Positions 1 through 11,080 are shown, numbered from the stretch's first letter. The stretch is 64,000 nucleotides of DNA from Capsicum annuum (GCF_002878395.1 NC_061111.1:24681360-24745359), one strand, 5' to 3'. A program made the numbers and translations. Notes: generated from the letters alone by a model not told the origin.

Positions 1-32
<32 letters not shown>

Positions 33-60
33 ATATATATATATATATATTGTAGTATAT
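1..60. repeat. (CT)n then (AT)n microsatellite
   Basis: The first 30 bases are pure CT dinucleotides, followed by about 20 bases of AT dinucleotides. The DNA from here to about 235 is AT-rich with many short TATATA runs and shows no coding signal. Confidence 0.95.
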
Positions 61-239
61 TTTATTTAAACTTTAAGTTAGCAATATACATTAAATGGTG
101 TGTATATATGTGTAATTGTGTATATGTGTATATATTTTTTAAATTCTAATGTAGTATATACTATATATATAGTGTATATATATTGTTTAACGTATTTAAA
201 ATGTTTATAGGTGGGTATATATAGTTTATATTGAAAAAA

Positions 240-420
240 AGTTTTTATTTTTATTTTTGACCGGGTTTGATCGGATTTTTAACCGGGTTTGATCGGTTTT
301 AGGTGGGCTTGATCGGGTTGGGTTAAGTGGGTCGGGTTAGGGTTATTTTTAAAAAGTTTACTGTTGAGCCCGGCCTAGCCCGAACCACTTAACCCTAACC
401 CGGCCCGGTCCACAACCCAG
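240..420. repeat. GGGTTnGATCGG-rich inverted repeat
   Basis: A purine-rich half (about 258-345) repeats variants of CCGGGTTTGATCGG and passes through GGGTTAAGTGGG and GGGTTAGGG. The following half (about 366-416) reads roughly as its reverse complement (CCACTTAACCCTAACCC), so the stretch could fold as a hairpin. It ends where the Ulp1 pseudogene fragment begins and may be an unrelated insertion that truncated it. Similarity to plant telomere repeat TTTAGGG is limited to isolated matches. Confidence 0.5.
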
Positions 421-437
421 ATAATTTTAACACCCTT

Positions 438-2886
438 AGCCAAAATTGATAAAAATGCAAAATTTCTTGATCATTTCAACCCCCCCAAGGAAGCAGTAAG
501 TTCAATTCTAATCAAGTTTTTGTTTTAATTAATAATTAAATGATTTCATTATCATTCTTAATATATGTACCGATTTATTTTAGATTGTCCATCTGTGGCT
601 TGTTCCGACCAACCAAGAGTTGAAGATGCCATTTTTTCTTACTTTACGGTCTGTGCAAACTTTATCGGACCCTAAGGTCATTGATGGAATAAAAATGGAA
701 TTGTTTGGAGCAACAGCCATCACAAGAAAAATAATTTTGGAGGGTGGGGCTAATGATGCTCCTCTTACAATTTTTGAAATAACAAGCCATTATAATTATG
801 ATCATAATGGTTGTATAGATTTTTCTCCACATTTTGCCGCATCTAGCAAATGTTCTTCATGCAAATGTCAAGACTGCAAGGCGAAACACGATGGTGTGAT
901 TAATGCTATTAATACACTAATTGCTTCTGTAAAGAAAATGACATCTAAGAGGGGTGTCATTCCATCAAAGAGGATTTCATATTCAAACACTCCGCTAGAG
1001 ATCAAGGCAGCTAAGAAGAGAAGTAAAGACACTTCCAAGGCATCATCGATCATAAAAAAAAGCAAGATTCCAACGCGTCTGTCTTTGTCTTGCACCGATG
1101 TTCAGTGTACAAGGGCCATAGGAGAGCATCATGAGCTGATGAAGGTGAATGTATATCATCTGTTCTAAAAAACAAACAGGCACATATCTGTTTCAATAGA
1201 TGATACTTCTGCTGAAAATTATCAAACAGGTATATACATCTGTTGCAACTGTTGTCTAACCTGTTGCATCAGATTCGTTATCTGTTTCAACAGATGAATC
1301 TTATGTTGCAATAGATGGGTCATCTGTTCAAAATTATCATACTGCTCTGATTTACCTGTTCGAATTTGTCCCAACAGATAATCCATCCGATGCAACATAA
1401 GACTCATCTGTTGCAACAGATGGACAATCTATTGCAATAGATAGACAATTTGTTGTATATCTCTACTTAGCATTGACAATTTTGGCTTTCTAGGTGGATG
1501 TCATAGTAGAAGCTACTGCCGAAAAGCATAATATCACAGTTGATAATCCATTAACTGCTTCCAAAGAAGAAGAAAAAGTGGAGCCAGTTAGTTTGGGAGA
1601 ACGGAAGAATTACCCGTTTGAAAGGTTCAACATCTCGGACGAGGATCCAAAAAAACTAACACAGTTGATCAATGACTATTCAGAATAGATTGTCGATGGG
1701 TTGTTAAAGCATCATGCCGGCAGGTACGTAAATCAATTTTATAGATATTGGTTTATACAATTCTTGTTGTAAGAACCTGACATTAACATATATAAATCAT
1801 CATGTAGAAAATAAAATGACGAGCACTACAAAGTGAACGAATCGTGTCTTAGTTTTGATATGTTCGACTTTATTGTTGTACATCGCCAAATGAAGAATTG
1901 GTTCTATTTGATGTCACAGCCCCAAACTTGCTGAAACGATAAGGTTTAAATGTAATACATATTACTATTAATTAATACTTTATTTAATTACATCTGTGTA
2001 TTAATTTTTTCATCATGTAATTCAAAATGTTTGATAATATATGCAGCAGATCGATGTTATTTTTTACTACCTCCGAAAGAAGGCCAAGTTGCAAACACAA
2101 GAACCATACAGATACACAACAGAAAATTATTTGTACAAAGTTTACATCAATAATGCCTACGATAGATATTGTTAACAGCAGCCGGAAGTTTTTCAAAATA
2201 AGGAATGCTTATTCAACATCATCAAAGGTTTTAGCATTCCGGCTGGCTTACCTTGGCATTTGGTCGACGAAGTGTACATCCCAATCAATTGTGGTGATGA
2301 ATTCCATTGGGTATTAACTGTCGTCGTTCTAAAAGAGAGGCGCATCCAAGTTTATGACTCGATGTCGCGAAGGAGACGTTCCAGGCCGACGTCCGAGATA
2401 CAAAAACTGGCCAAAATATTGCCTACTTACCTTGATATGAGTGGATTTTTGGACCAAAAGGTTCGTACTGATTGGTCGATGATTGAAGCATACGGGGATA
2501 AAATGGCTAATCCATTTGATGTACAATACATTGACGGAATTTCTCAACAAACCATTGGTACCCTGTAAGTTCAAGTGTCATGATTTGGTTTCATTTCACA
2601 AATTTCATAACGCTTGTATGAACTGCAAGATATGGATTATCTATTTTTTATAACGCAGGGATTGTGATTCTTTTGTTGCCGCCTATGCCGAGTATTTGAC
2701 GATGGATTACAAGTACCAAATGATGGAATTGATGCCGGATTACTCCGCAGAAGATATGCTGCTATTTTATGGAAATACGGAGAAGCAAAAGCTCACAAGC
2801 CGTACGCAACCGATGTTAAATATCCACGATGACCAAAGTCGAATTTCGTAGCACCGGATGAAGAACAACTTGTCCATATTGATTAG
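438..2886 (+). pseudogene. Ulp1 (C48) cysteine-protease family pseudogene, DUF1985-associated, copy A
   Basis: This is the 3' part of a plant DUF1985/Ulp1-type gene, a family often carried in Mutator-like elements; intact members would be SUMO-protease-like. Exon-like blocks with GT..AG edges are about 438-491 (ends NPPKEA), 584-1143, 1494-1721, 1808-1941, 2048-2564 and 2659-2886. The protease domain shows the expected order: the His motif (FHWVLTVVVL, near 2306), the Asp (VYDSMSRRRR, near 2350) and the Cys block (DCDSFVAAYAEYL, 2660-2698). It is dead. In-frame stops replace probable Trp (TAG at 1686; TGA near 1933), Gln (TAA near 2172) and Arg (TGA near 2838), and a one-base shift follows EYL. 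The DUF1985 N-terminal part is absent. The intron at 1144-1493 carries the palindrome array. Confidence is high for family, moderate for exact exon edges. Confidence 0.8.
1189..1450. repeat. CATCTGTTGCAACAGATG palindrome array 1
   Basis: The intron-like spacer of Ulp1 copy A is filled with degenerate copies of CATCTGTTGCAACAGATG, a perfect 18-bp palindrome, spaced roughly 20-30 bp. A perfect copy sits at 1405-1422, and derivatives such as CTATTGCAATAG follow it. Half-sites (CATCTGTT, CAACAGAT) occur throughout. Confidence 0.85.
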
Positions 2887-3109
2887 ATATTTATAGCTTG
2901 AGTCCATCAATGTAATAACCTATCCTCCTTGGTTTAACTTGTTGATTTATTGTAGAGTAGATCGGTTGTACCCAAAATAATTTTTTTACATTTCATTTAT
3001 TTGTTGAGTTATTTCATGTAATTTCCTAAGACTTTGATTTATTTTATTCTGTCCATGAATATAATTAATCCTTAGTTTTGAACATGTTAATTGAAATGGA
3101 GTACTAGAT

Positions 3110-3440
3110 TCAAATATCGTAACAGATAATACATCTGATGCAACAGACGACATATCTTATCAGACAGTTATAGACATATATTGAAACATGATATGCAACA
3201 CGTAGGTCATCTGCTGGAAATTATATAACAGGTCTTCCTACTTTTTTAATTTGCTCCAACAAATTATCGATCAGTTGTAATAGATAGATTATATGTTGCA
3301 ACAGATTGTATATCTGTTGCGACAGATAAACTGGGAACATCTGCATAATGCAACAGATGACCAACCTATTCCAACAGATAATCAATCTTTCACAATAAGT
3401 ACTATATCTGTTACGATAGATATAAAATCTGTTGCATTAT
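3110..3440. repeat. CATCTGTTGCAACAGATG palindrome array 2
   Basis: Degenerate half-sites (CAACAGAT, ATCTGTTG, ATCTGATGCAACAGA) recur every 20-30 bp between the 3' ends of the two convergent Ulp1-family pseudogenes. The flank 2887-3110 is AT-rich and carries no other recognisable feature. Confidence 0.8.
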
Positions 3441-4317
3441 AAAAGTTCAACTTGGCTAGACATAAAAATTATTGCCACTACATGTAAAGTGAATTGGCTT
3501 GAAATGAAAATTTGTTATCGTGTTCGTATCTGTCTTTGTACATGTTCTTTTTTATACACGAACTCGAACCATTTAGTTAGAACCCCATATGCCCAGAACC
3601 ATTGTATCTTTCCCATAACGGTGTCGCACACACTGGTCATTTGTGTGCCGGTCAGCAAATACTCAATGTATGCAAGCGAGTACGGCCCGCACGCTGCACC
3701 AATTATATTTCTTAGGAGCTGGATGCTCTTATTTCGACCTTCAAAATCCTATGATTCCTTCGCCATGACTTCAGCCGGCAAATGATCCATCAGCTTACTC
3801 TGCGTTAATAACTTGGGCAACAACTTCAAGAGTGGCTGCATATGGGTTAAAAATGTCTTTTCGCTGAAGACAGATAAGTTGCAATCATAAACCTTAATCT
3901 TTCCCTGGTATAGTAACATCTCAACAGTGAGAAATTATGTGACATCCATGTTCATGACTGCAAGAATTCTCTTTGCCTTGGTCCAGCTCTTGCCGTATGG
4001 ATATAGCCTCTTTCCTCTAACATATTTAATTGCTTCTTCATCCCATTGGAACGTAGAAACTAACTGATCAAATCTCGGGCCACCGAAATCATCTATCTTA
4101 CAGAGTTTAGCGTATCTATCCTTGAAATTATTGTAGAAGTTGAGGTCCATTATCCCATCGGCAGTATCATAAGCATCTGGGTATGCTAATTGTCTGCTCC
4201 TCATGAGGCAGAGAATTTCATCAACATACTGTGGTATAAGAAGACAATTTTTAAATAGGTTAGTAATTGTAAAGAATAAAAATACTTTGAAAAGAATCCG
4301 ATACAGAGGGTTCACTG

Positions 4318-4412
4318 AATCAGTTCATAAATTACCCAGCCAACGCAACTTATGCAATAGATGTGTATTATGTTGCAACAGAATATCAAGTTTTTGCAAT
4401 AGATTACACATC
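4318..4412. repeat. Palindrome array 3 (intron of Ulp1 copy B)
   Basis: A short block of degenerate TGCAATAGAT / TTGCAACAGA units lies in the probable intron upstream of the last protease exon of copy B. Confidence 0.7.
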
Positions 4413-5397
4413 TTCTGTGTAGATTCTTCTTCATAGAGTAGATTCGAAGACTAGGTTAGCAAAAGTAAACTTACCTTGTCCTCGTACCACACATATATAT
4501 TTGTTATATTCGAGAAGTCTTTGGCGGCAAATGAATGATGGTGTATTCATTTTGAACCTTCATCTTAATGAATTCTTCCAGTTCCTTCTTCTTCTCCTTG
4601 TCAAGGGCCGCAAATATGTCCATCTTCTTCAGCGGCCCCTAAACTCCAACAACTATTGGAGCGGGGGGAGTTATAATTTTTGTTGATTTCAGAATGGAGA
4701 GAATTTATCTAATTTTTCTTCTCTTTATCCTAACCTCCACTGTAGGACTGCATGGCTCCCTCATCTTGTTGGATGGTATGACACCCTCCTGGATTTTAAC
4801 TCCTCGGCAGCTTCAACAATAGCTTATAGCTTTTCAAGGAGTTTATCTTCTCTGTCCTTGCACACTTTGTATTTACAATGAGAACATGAGGGTGAGGAGG
4901 GGTGAGAGAGACAACTGTAAGGTTAGAAGAGACCGGTGTAGGGGTGAGAGGGAGGACCTGTGCAAGGGGTGTTTTCGAACATATTTATTTTTTGCTGAGC
5001 ACTAACATGCAAATAATCATGACTGGTAGCAGCAGCAGCAGGAGGATGGCTGCCACCATCACAAACAACTCCACCAGCAACATCCCCAGAAGAAGCACCC
5101 GGATCTATTGCAGTTTGAAGTTGGTCGTGAAGAGCTTCAACGTTAGGCTGACCTTGCCTAACTGCTATTCTTATGGATATTGCTCCAGCCAATTCCTTCT
5201 TTATTAACTCCACCGTTGGGTCTTCTTTTGTATCAACAAGACCCAGAGTAAGAAAATAAGTCATCCCCAGCTCATCAATGGTAGGCACAATCCAAGGATG
5301 CACAACCTTTAAAAAAAGACAGGAGGAATTTAAATCATATAATAATAATTTGCAGTCAGTTAGGTTACATGGTGCTCGGGTTACATGGATGTTAACA

Positions 5398-5690
5398 TAG
5401 CCAACTTATGCAACAGATGATCTAGCTACCGCAATAGCTGATCTGTATATTGAAATAGATTGATAATATGTTGCATCAGATTAGCCATCTATTGCATAAT
5501 TTGTGGTAGGTGGGTAATCTGTTGAGTAGGGTTCAGAAAACCAGAGCAACAGATGGTTAATTTATGTTAAAATATGGATCGTCTGTCGCAATAGATTACC
5601 CATCTGTTGCACTAGTTGCAGTTGACGGGTAATCTGTTGTAACAGACGACCCATCTGTCGCAACAGATGGAACATCTATTTTAATATCTT
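5398..5690. repeat. Palindrome array 4 (intron of Ulp1 copy B)
   Basis: About a dozen units of the CATCTGTTGCAACAGATG type, including CCATCTGTCGCAACAGATGG near 5650, fill the probable intron between the LTAVESN and HPWIVPT exons of copy B. Several adjacent units also share the spacer GGGTAATCTGTTG. Confidence 0.85.
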
Positions 5691-6989
5691 TCTTTGAGGC
5701 AAAGTATTTTAGTTGAAAGAAGACGTACTACATCATCCAGAGGGTTAAAGAGATTAGTCTCGTTAATATTTTTTGTTGCTCTCTACTGCAGTCAACTACC
5801 TAAGGATCCTTGGATGAGAAACCTTATTCGGGTAATCCTTGAAATGCTTTTGGAGGGGAGGAATGGCTTCACATGCCCAAGCCTAAAAATTGTAAATAGG
5901 AAGCAAGCAAAAAAAATTCATAACTATATTTAATATAAATTAATGAATGAGTAAAAATAGTGATCAATTTTACCTTGAAAGCCCAAGGAAAGTCGTATAA
6001 TGTGGTCATCTTTGACTTTAGCTTTTTCAGTAAATATTTGATAGTCAAGTAGTAGTTCTCGTATCCCCAAGGATAATCGTTGAATTTCTCAAAATCATCA
6101 GCAAGCGCCAACAAATTATGTTCTGTGACTTTCCTAATGTCTCTTTCCAATAAAACAGAATGGACAAACCAAACTAAACACAATTTCTCCCTGTAGTGCT
6201 TTGGTATGTCTTTATTCTTGAGATCTGCCATCAAATCCTCCACTCTGTAACAAGGTCCAACAATGCCCAACAACTCATCTTTTTTTACCTTACATTTGTT
6301 GGACCTTTTGTGGGGTGTTTTCTTGATCAGATGTTCTTCTGGACGATCGCATCTCAAGTCCGTAACTATGGCAAACTCTTTCAATCTAAAACAAACCGGC
6401 ATGCCACAGTAGTTGATCCAGACTTTATCCATATTTTTGCACACCTCATTCGGACCTCCATCATCCTCCGCATACTTGATCCTATGCTTGAGAAAGTGAT
6501 ATACCATGATCATTGGGAAACGAAGAGGGTGGGCCCCCAGACAGCTCAAGAAAGTATGCAAAGCAGCTCTTTTTAAAAAGTCCATCTATGTTTTCCTTTC
6601 TCGTAATACTCTTAAGTTCGTTAAAATGTTTCTCCAATTGACATTTAAGTATAACATCACGAAATACTGCGTTAGGGTTACTCATCGGCATCTCAACTCG
6701 AAACCCGATGATACTAATAATTTTGACAAATCCATGCTGGGATTTCGATGTTATTTCATGCTCCATTGATGAGAAAGAGTTATCACTTTCCTCAGCTTCA
6801 TTTCGCTTTGACTGAGATTGTTCTAGAAGTTCCTCCGAATCTATCTGAAGTCTAGCCTTTTTTGTGGGTGGTCAGAAGTTGATCCACTTTCAGTTTCTTT
6901 TCTTTTTGGCAGACATCTTTTAACTACAAATAATAGAAAAACAAAAAATACATTGCATTTGATGTCTGCATAATTTCTTTTTAAAAGAT

Positions 6990-7290
6990 GAGACAAATTT
7001 CAATAAATTATTCTACGCCACATAACAAAAAAAAAAATACTCCAACGGACAACCCATCAGTTGGAACAGAGGGGGAACCTGAATCTTTTTGAAGACCTAT
7101 TTAATATCTCCCAACAGATATTCCACCTGTTACAACAGATGGATAAATTTTAATAAATTATTCTACGCCACATTACAAAAAAATACTCCAACGAATAACC
7201 CTTTAGTTGGAATAGATGGGGAATCTGTTTGAAGACCTATTTAATATCTCCCAACGGATCTTCCACCCGTTGCAACAGATGGACCACCAC
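6990..7290. repeat. Two ~150-bp direct repeats containing palindrome units
   Basis: The segment beginning near 6993 (AATAAATTATTCTACGCCACA) recurs about 150 bp later near 7143. Each copy runs through ACTCCAACG, GAAGACCTATTTAATATC and a CAACAGATGG half-site. The block lies just upstream of the likely start of Ulp1 copy B. Confidence 0.8.
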
Positions 7291-7440
7291 CACCACAACC
7301 AATGCCACCACCAATGCCACCAAAAACACCACCAATACCAATACTAACACCAAGACCATCGACACCACCGTCAAAAAACACAAATACCAACACCACCAAC
7401 AACAACCACCAACAACACCACAAACATCATCCAACAATAC
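7282..7440. repeat. ACC/AAC-rich low-complexity tract
   Basis: A run of CCACCACCACAACC and AACACCACC-like trinucleotides. Open frames on both strands across it (Thr/Asn-rich on plus, Val/Gly-rich on minus) are a by-product of the repeat. From 7440 to 7760 nothing else is recognisable; AAACCCTAG-like sequence near 7470 on the minus strand could be leader DNA of Ulp1 copy B. Confidence 0.8.
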
Positions 7441-7767
7441 CACGATAGTCAACAAAACACTGAGAGAAAAACTAGGGTTTTCTCGGGTGCTTCCTACTTT
7501 TTTAACATTAAAACTCAAAATTGTTAACTCATTCTCGAAGATAATACAACTAAAAGTCTTCTTTTTCATCATTAACTAAAAATTCCTAGAATAAAGAACA
7601 AATGTAGAACTCTTCTCGAACACTGTTACCTGCGAAGACAGAGAAAAAGATGGATACAAGCGGGAATGAAGTTGAAAAAATCAACTATATGTGGTCGTCA
7701 ATGGGGAAAAAATTGACCTGTTTTGAAGGGTTGAGCAATATGTTGAGTAGTTGTTATTTGTATTATT

Positions 7768-7812
7768 GAGAGAGAGGAGACCCGAGAGAGACAGAGAGAG
7801 AGAAGAGCGAGA
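7768..7812. repeat. (GA)n-rich tract
   Basis: GAGAGAGAGGAGACCCGAGAG followed by GACAGAGAGAGAGAAGAG. On the minus strand this is a CT-rich stretch of the kind found in plant leaders or promoters, about 0.9 kb upstream of the start of Ulp1 copy B. Confidence 0.8.
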
Positions 7813-7956
7813 ACTTCAAATTTCAAATAAAAAAAATTTCACGCAAATGGATGATTTGTATGGATTGATTTGTAATTTTGAAAAAGAATGACAAGTTTTG
7901 AAATTGCTAATTTGGTCCGAATTGATCTTAATTACAACAACAACAACAAACCCAAT

Positions 7957-9019
7957 GAGTTGATGAGAACTCATTTCAACTTAGAGTGATCGATCAATGA
8001 CTCTGGTCGGGATGAACGCAATACCAATGCCATGCAATTGCAATGACTCGATTGGATTTGTAGTTGACCCTGTGAGCTCATTTATTTATTTCTAGTTCCA
8101 CCTAAATCAACTTTGGTACTATCACTATCCTAACATTGAGTTGATGAGAACTTATTTCAACTTAGAGTGATTGATCGATGATTCAAGTTGGGATTAACGC
8201 AATACCATTGCCATGCAATTGCAAAGACTCGATTGGATTTGTAGTTGACCCTGTGAGCTCATTCATTCATACCCAGTTACACCTAAATCAACTTTGGTAC
8301 TGTCACTACCCTAACATTGAGTTGATGAGAACTCATTTCAACTCAGAGTGATCGATCGATGAATCGGGTTGGGATGAACGCCATACCAACGCCATGCAAT
8401 TGCAAAGACTTGATTGGATTTTTATTGACCTTGTGAGATCATTCATTCATCCCTAATTCCACCTAAATCAACTTAGGTACTATCACTATCCTAACATTGA
8501 GTTAATGAGAACTCATTTCAAATCAGAGTGATCGATCGACGACTCAAGCCAGGATGAACGCAATACCAACGCTATGTAAACGCTATGTAATTGCAAAGAC
8601 TCGATTGGATTTGTAGTTGACCCTGTGAGATCATTCATTCATACCTAGCTCCACCTAAATCAAATTAGGTACTATCACTACCCTAACATTGAGTTGATGA
8701 GAACTCATTTCAACTCAAGAGTGATCGATCGACGACTCGAGTCGGGATGAACGCAATACCAATGCTATGCAATTGCAAAGACTCGATTGGATTTATAGTT
8801 GACCTTGTGAGCTCATTCATTCATCCCTAGTTCCACATAAATCAACTTAGGTACTATCACCATCCTAATATTGAGTTGATGAGAACTCATTTCAACTCAG
8901 AGTGATCGATCAATGACTTGGGTCAGGATGAACGCAATACCAACGCTATGTAATTGCAAAAACTTGATTGGATTTTTAGTTGACCCTGTGAGATCATTCA
9001 TTCATCCCTAGTTCCACCT
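7957..9019. repeat. ~181-bp tandem repeat, six copies
   Basis: Six head-to-tail copies begin with GAGTTGATGAGAACTCAT or a variant at about 7957, 8138, 8319, 8499, 8691 and 8873. The spacings are 181, 181, 180, 192 and 182 bp, and the last copy is cut at about 9019. Each unit contains GTGATCGATCGA, GGATGAACGCAATACC, CAATTGCAAAGACT and TTGACCCTGTGAG. The 192-bp unit owes its length to an internal 11-bp duplication (AACGCTATGTA) near 8570. Copies differ at scattered bases, so the array is not recent. Confidence 0.95.
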
Positions 9020-9029
9020 AAAATAATTA

Positions 9030-9395
9030 CAATAAAATTTGTTGCAACAAACGACTGAGCTGTTGAAAATTTTCAAACAAATATTTATATTTGTTGTAAC
9101 AGATGACATATCTGATTTAATTATCAACTAGACATTTGCATCTGTTGTGACAGATGACTGAGCTGTTGAAAATTTTCAAAAAAGATATTTATATCTGTCG
9201 TAACAGATGACATATCTGATTTAATTAATTATTAAATAAGCATTTTCATCTGTTTTCACAGATGACTGAGTTGTTGGGTTTTTTAAACAGATATTGATAT
9301 CTGTTGTAATAGATGACTGAGCTGTTCGGATTTTTAAACAGATATTTATACATGTTACAACAGATGACATATCTATTTGAATTTTTTTTTCTCTT
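9030..9395. repeat. Palindrome array 5
   Basis: At least four longer sub-units of 65-90 bp are present. Each combines a CATCTGTTGNNACAGATGACTGAGCTGTTG block with TTTTAAACAGATATTTATATCTGTTG-like sequence, so a higher-order repeat is built from the same palindrome. Confidence 0.8.
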
Positions 9396-9534
9396 TTAAT
9401 TTTAAAGTAAGCTTCTGGTCCGAGTAGATAATATCAAGTAGTAGTACTTACTACTAAAGATGGTAAAAAATGTTTCTTGGATATCTCAAAAGTGAGTTCA
9501 TTGAGCAATCTTGTCTTGTCTTTTTAATGTCACT

Positions 9535-9645
9535 AGTCTTAGTCACCCTTAGCCAAAACCGATAAAAATGTAAAATTTCTTAATCTTTTCAACCCCCCCA
9601 AGGAAGCAGTAAGTTCAATTCTAATCAAGTTTTTGTTTTAATTAA
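9535..9645 (+). pseudogene. Ulp1-family exon/intron fragment (third copy)
   Basis: This 110-bp stretch is nearly identical to 432-540 of copy A. It contains the exon end (AKTDKNVKFLNLFNPPKEA in frame) and about 45 bp of the following intron (GTAAGTTCAATTCTAATC). It is cut immediately by the foldback element at 9646, so the rest of this copy is missing. Confidence 0.85.
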
Positions 9646-11080
9646 TGATTGGAACCACAAACGAGATTGAAAGACAAATTTAGTATCATTGCTTCCTTAG
9701 GAATATGGTTATAATCGATTGTGTTTTCTTGCCTTAGCATGCTTTCAACATTCCTTGGATAAGATCAGATGCTTGTTGTAGTATATGAATCCCGATAATT
9801 TTCAAGCTTGCCTCCAGCTTGCTGATTCTATATTCAAGTTGTTCGTTGCCGTTTTCGAAGTTGGTCAAGAGTTCCTCATCTCTTATGAGCTAGATCAGGG
9901 ACACCACCTTCAAAGTTGTGGCATTTTAGGTGCCCTTCAGAACACTTTCTTCAGAAGTCTTAAAGGATACATGAAGGGTCGCTATGTTTGTTTTAGGTCA
10001 AAATGTGTTGATGCACGTTGAAGATGTGGTCCCAACAGTTGAACAACATACTTTTATCGAGTGTTTCTCAATGCATCTTGCTCAACAAATTTGATAAATT
10101 AGTAAGCATGGAGTTACGCAGCGTGTGATCTAAACTGACTCTACCAAGCCTATCAAATGTTAGGTAACTCCAAGCTCATTATCATATCAAAAAAATATGA
10201 CCGAGTTAGTGCACAAATCAAATGAGCTCAATCTCTCAGCCTTTCTGTTGATCGCTCTTCTCTATTATAGATGACAAGATATCTGCTATGCAAAACTCTA
10301 AAGATATCTGCTATGCAAAAGTCTACACCATCGCCAGACATGCTTGCCTGGGAGCAATTCTTCAGATATTATCTGTTGATGCCTTCTGAAGAATTGCTCC
10401 CTGGCAAGAATGTCTGGCGATGGTGTAGACTTTTGCACAGCAGATATCTTGTCATCTATATTGGAGAAGAGCGATCAACAGAAAGGTTGACAGATTGAGC
10501 TTGTTTGATTTGTGCATTAAATCAACTATATTTATTTGATAGGGTAATAAGCTCGAAGTTACGTAATGTTTGATAGGCTTGGTAGAGTCGGTTTAGATCA
10601 TACGCTACGTAACTCCTTGCTTATTAATTTATCAAATTGATTGAGCAAGATGCATGGAGCAACGCTTGATAAAAGTGTGTTGTTCAACTTTTGAGACCAC
10701 ATCTTCAACGTGTATCAACACATTTTGACCTAAAACAAACACAACGACCCTCCATGTATCCTTTAAGGCTTCTGAAGAAAATGCTCTGAAGTAATTCTAG
10801 AATGCCACAACTTTGAAGGTAGTGTTCCTGATCGAGCTCACAAGAGACGAGGAACTCCTTACCAACTTCGAAGACGATAACGACCAGCTTGAATACAGAA
10901 TCAGCAAACTGTAGGCAAGCTTGAAAATTATCGGGATTCACATAATACAGCAAGCATCTGATCTTCTCCAAGGAATATTGAAAGCATGCTAAGGCAAAAA
11001 AACACAATCAATTATAACCATATTTCTAAGGAAGCAATGATACTCAATTTGCCTTTTAATCTAGTTTGTGGTTCCGATCA
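9646..11080. mobile_element. Large foldback (inverted-repeat) element
   Basis: Two arms of about 721 bp (9646-10366) and 696 bp (10385-11080) are inverted copies of each other along their whole length, with an 18-bp loop. The outer ends read TGATTGGAACCACAAAC on the left and, as reverse complement, TGATCGGAACCACAAAC on the right. The left arm has an extra ~24-bp duplication containing GATATCTGCTATGC near 10275-10320. Reading outward from the loop, both arms keep a related coiled-coil-like frame (RDEELLTNF, QLEYRISKL, KIIGIH, QASDL), so the arms probably derive from a captured gene piece. Inward frames of 78 and 100 codons also exist. No transposase and no convincing target-site duplication were seen. 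It sits inside the intron of the Ulp1-family fragment at 9535-9645. Confidence 0.85.

Larger units (their letters stand above)
3515..6916 (-). pseudogene. DUF1985 + Ulp1 (C48) protease family pseudogene, copy B
   Basis: Read on the minus strand, this is a nearly full-length but broken member of the DUF1985-Ulp1 family. It probably starts at ATG 6916 (MSAKKKR, basic). The DUF1985 region spans about 6700-5974 (VWINYCGMPVC, FAIVTDLRC, LCLVWFVH, YPWGYENYYLT, FPWAF). Further exon-like blocks are 5882-about 5700 (AWACEAIPPL, HPRILR), about 5312-4440 (HPWIVPTIDELGM, VELIKKELAGA, EEFIKMK) and 4228-3515 (VDEILCLMRSRQLAYPDAYD, AACGPYSLAYIEYLL with the putative catalytic Cys). Breaks include a frameshift near 6540, TAG for Trp after HPRILR, a frameshift near 5760, several stops at 4450-4800, TAA where the catalytic His region should follow MNMDVT (near 3939), and TAG for Trp in the KESWDFEG-like motif. 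Introns carry palindrome arrays. The family is usually linked to Mutator-type or other DNA transposons in plants; no terminal repeats were identified here. Confidence 0.8.

Noticed and set aside
315..415. Interstitial telomere repeat
   Set aside because: Only isolated GGGTTAGGG/CCCTAACCC matches occur; there is no tandem TTTAGGG array.
1189..1450. CRISPR-like repeat array
   Set aside because: Unit lengths and spacers are irregular, the repeats are degenerate, the setting is a plant nuclear genome and no cas-like gene is present.
3432..3785. 117-codon plus-strand ORF
   Set aside because: Antisense shadow of the protease exon of Ulp1 copy B, whose family motifs are on the minus strand.
7229..7579. 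ORFs of 116 (plus), 111 and 60 codons (minus)
   Set aside because: They owe their openness to the ACC/AAC repeat; composition is purely low-complexity.
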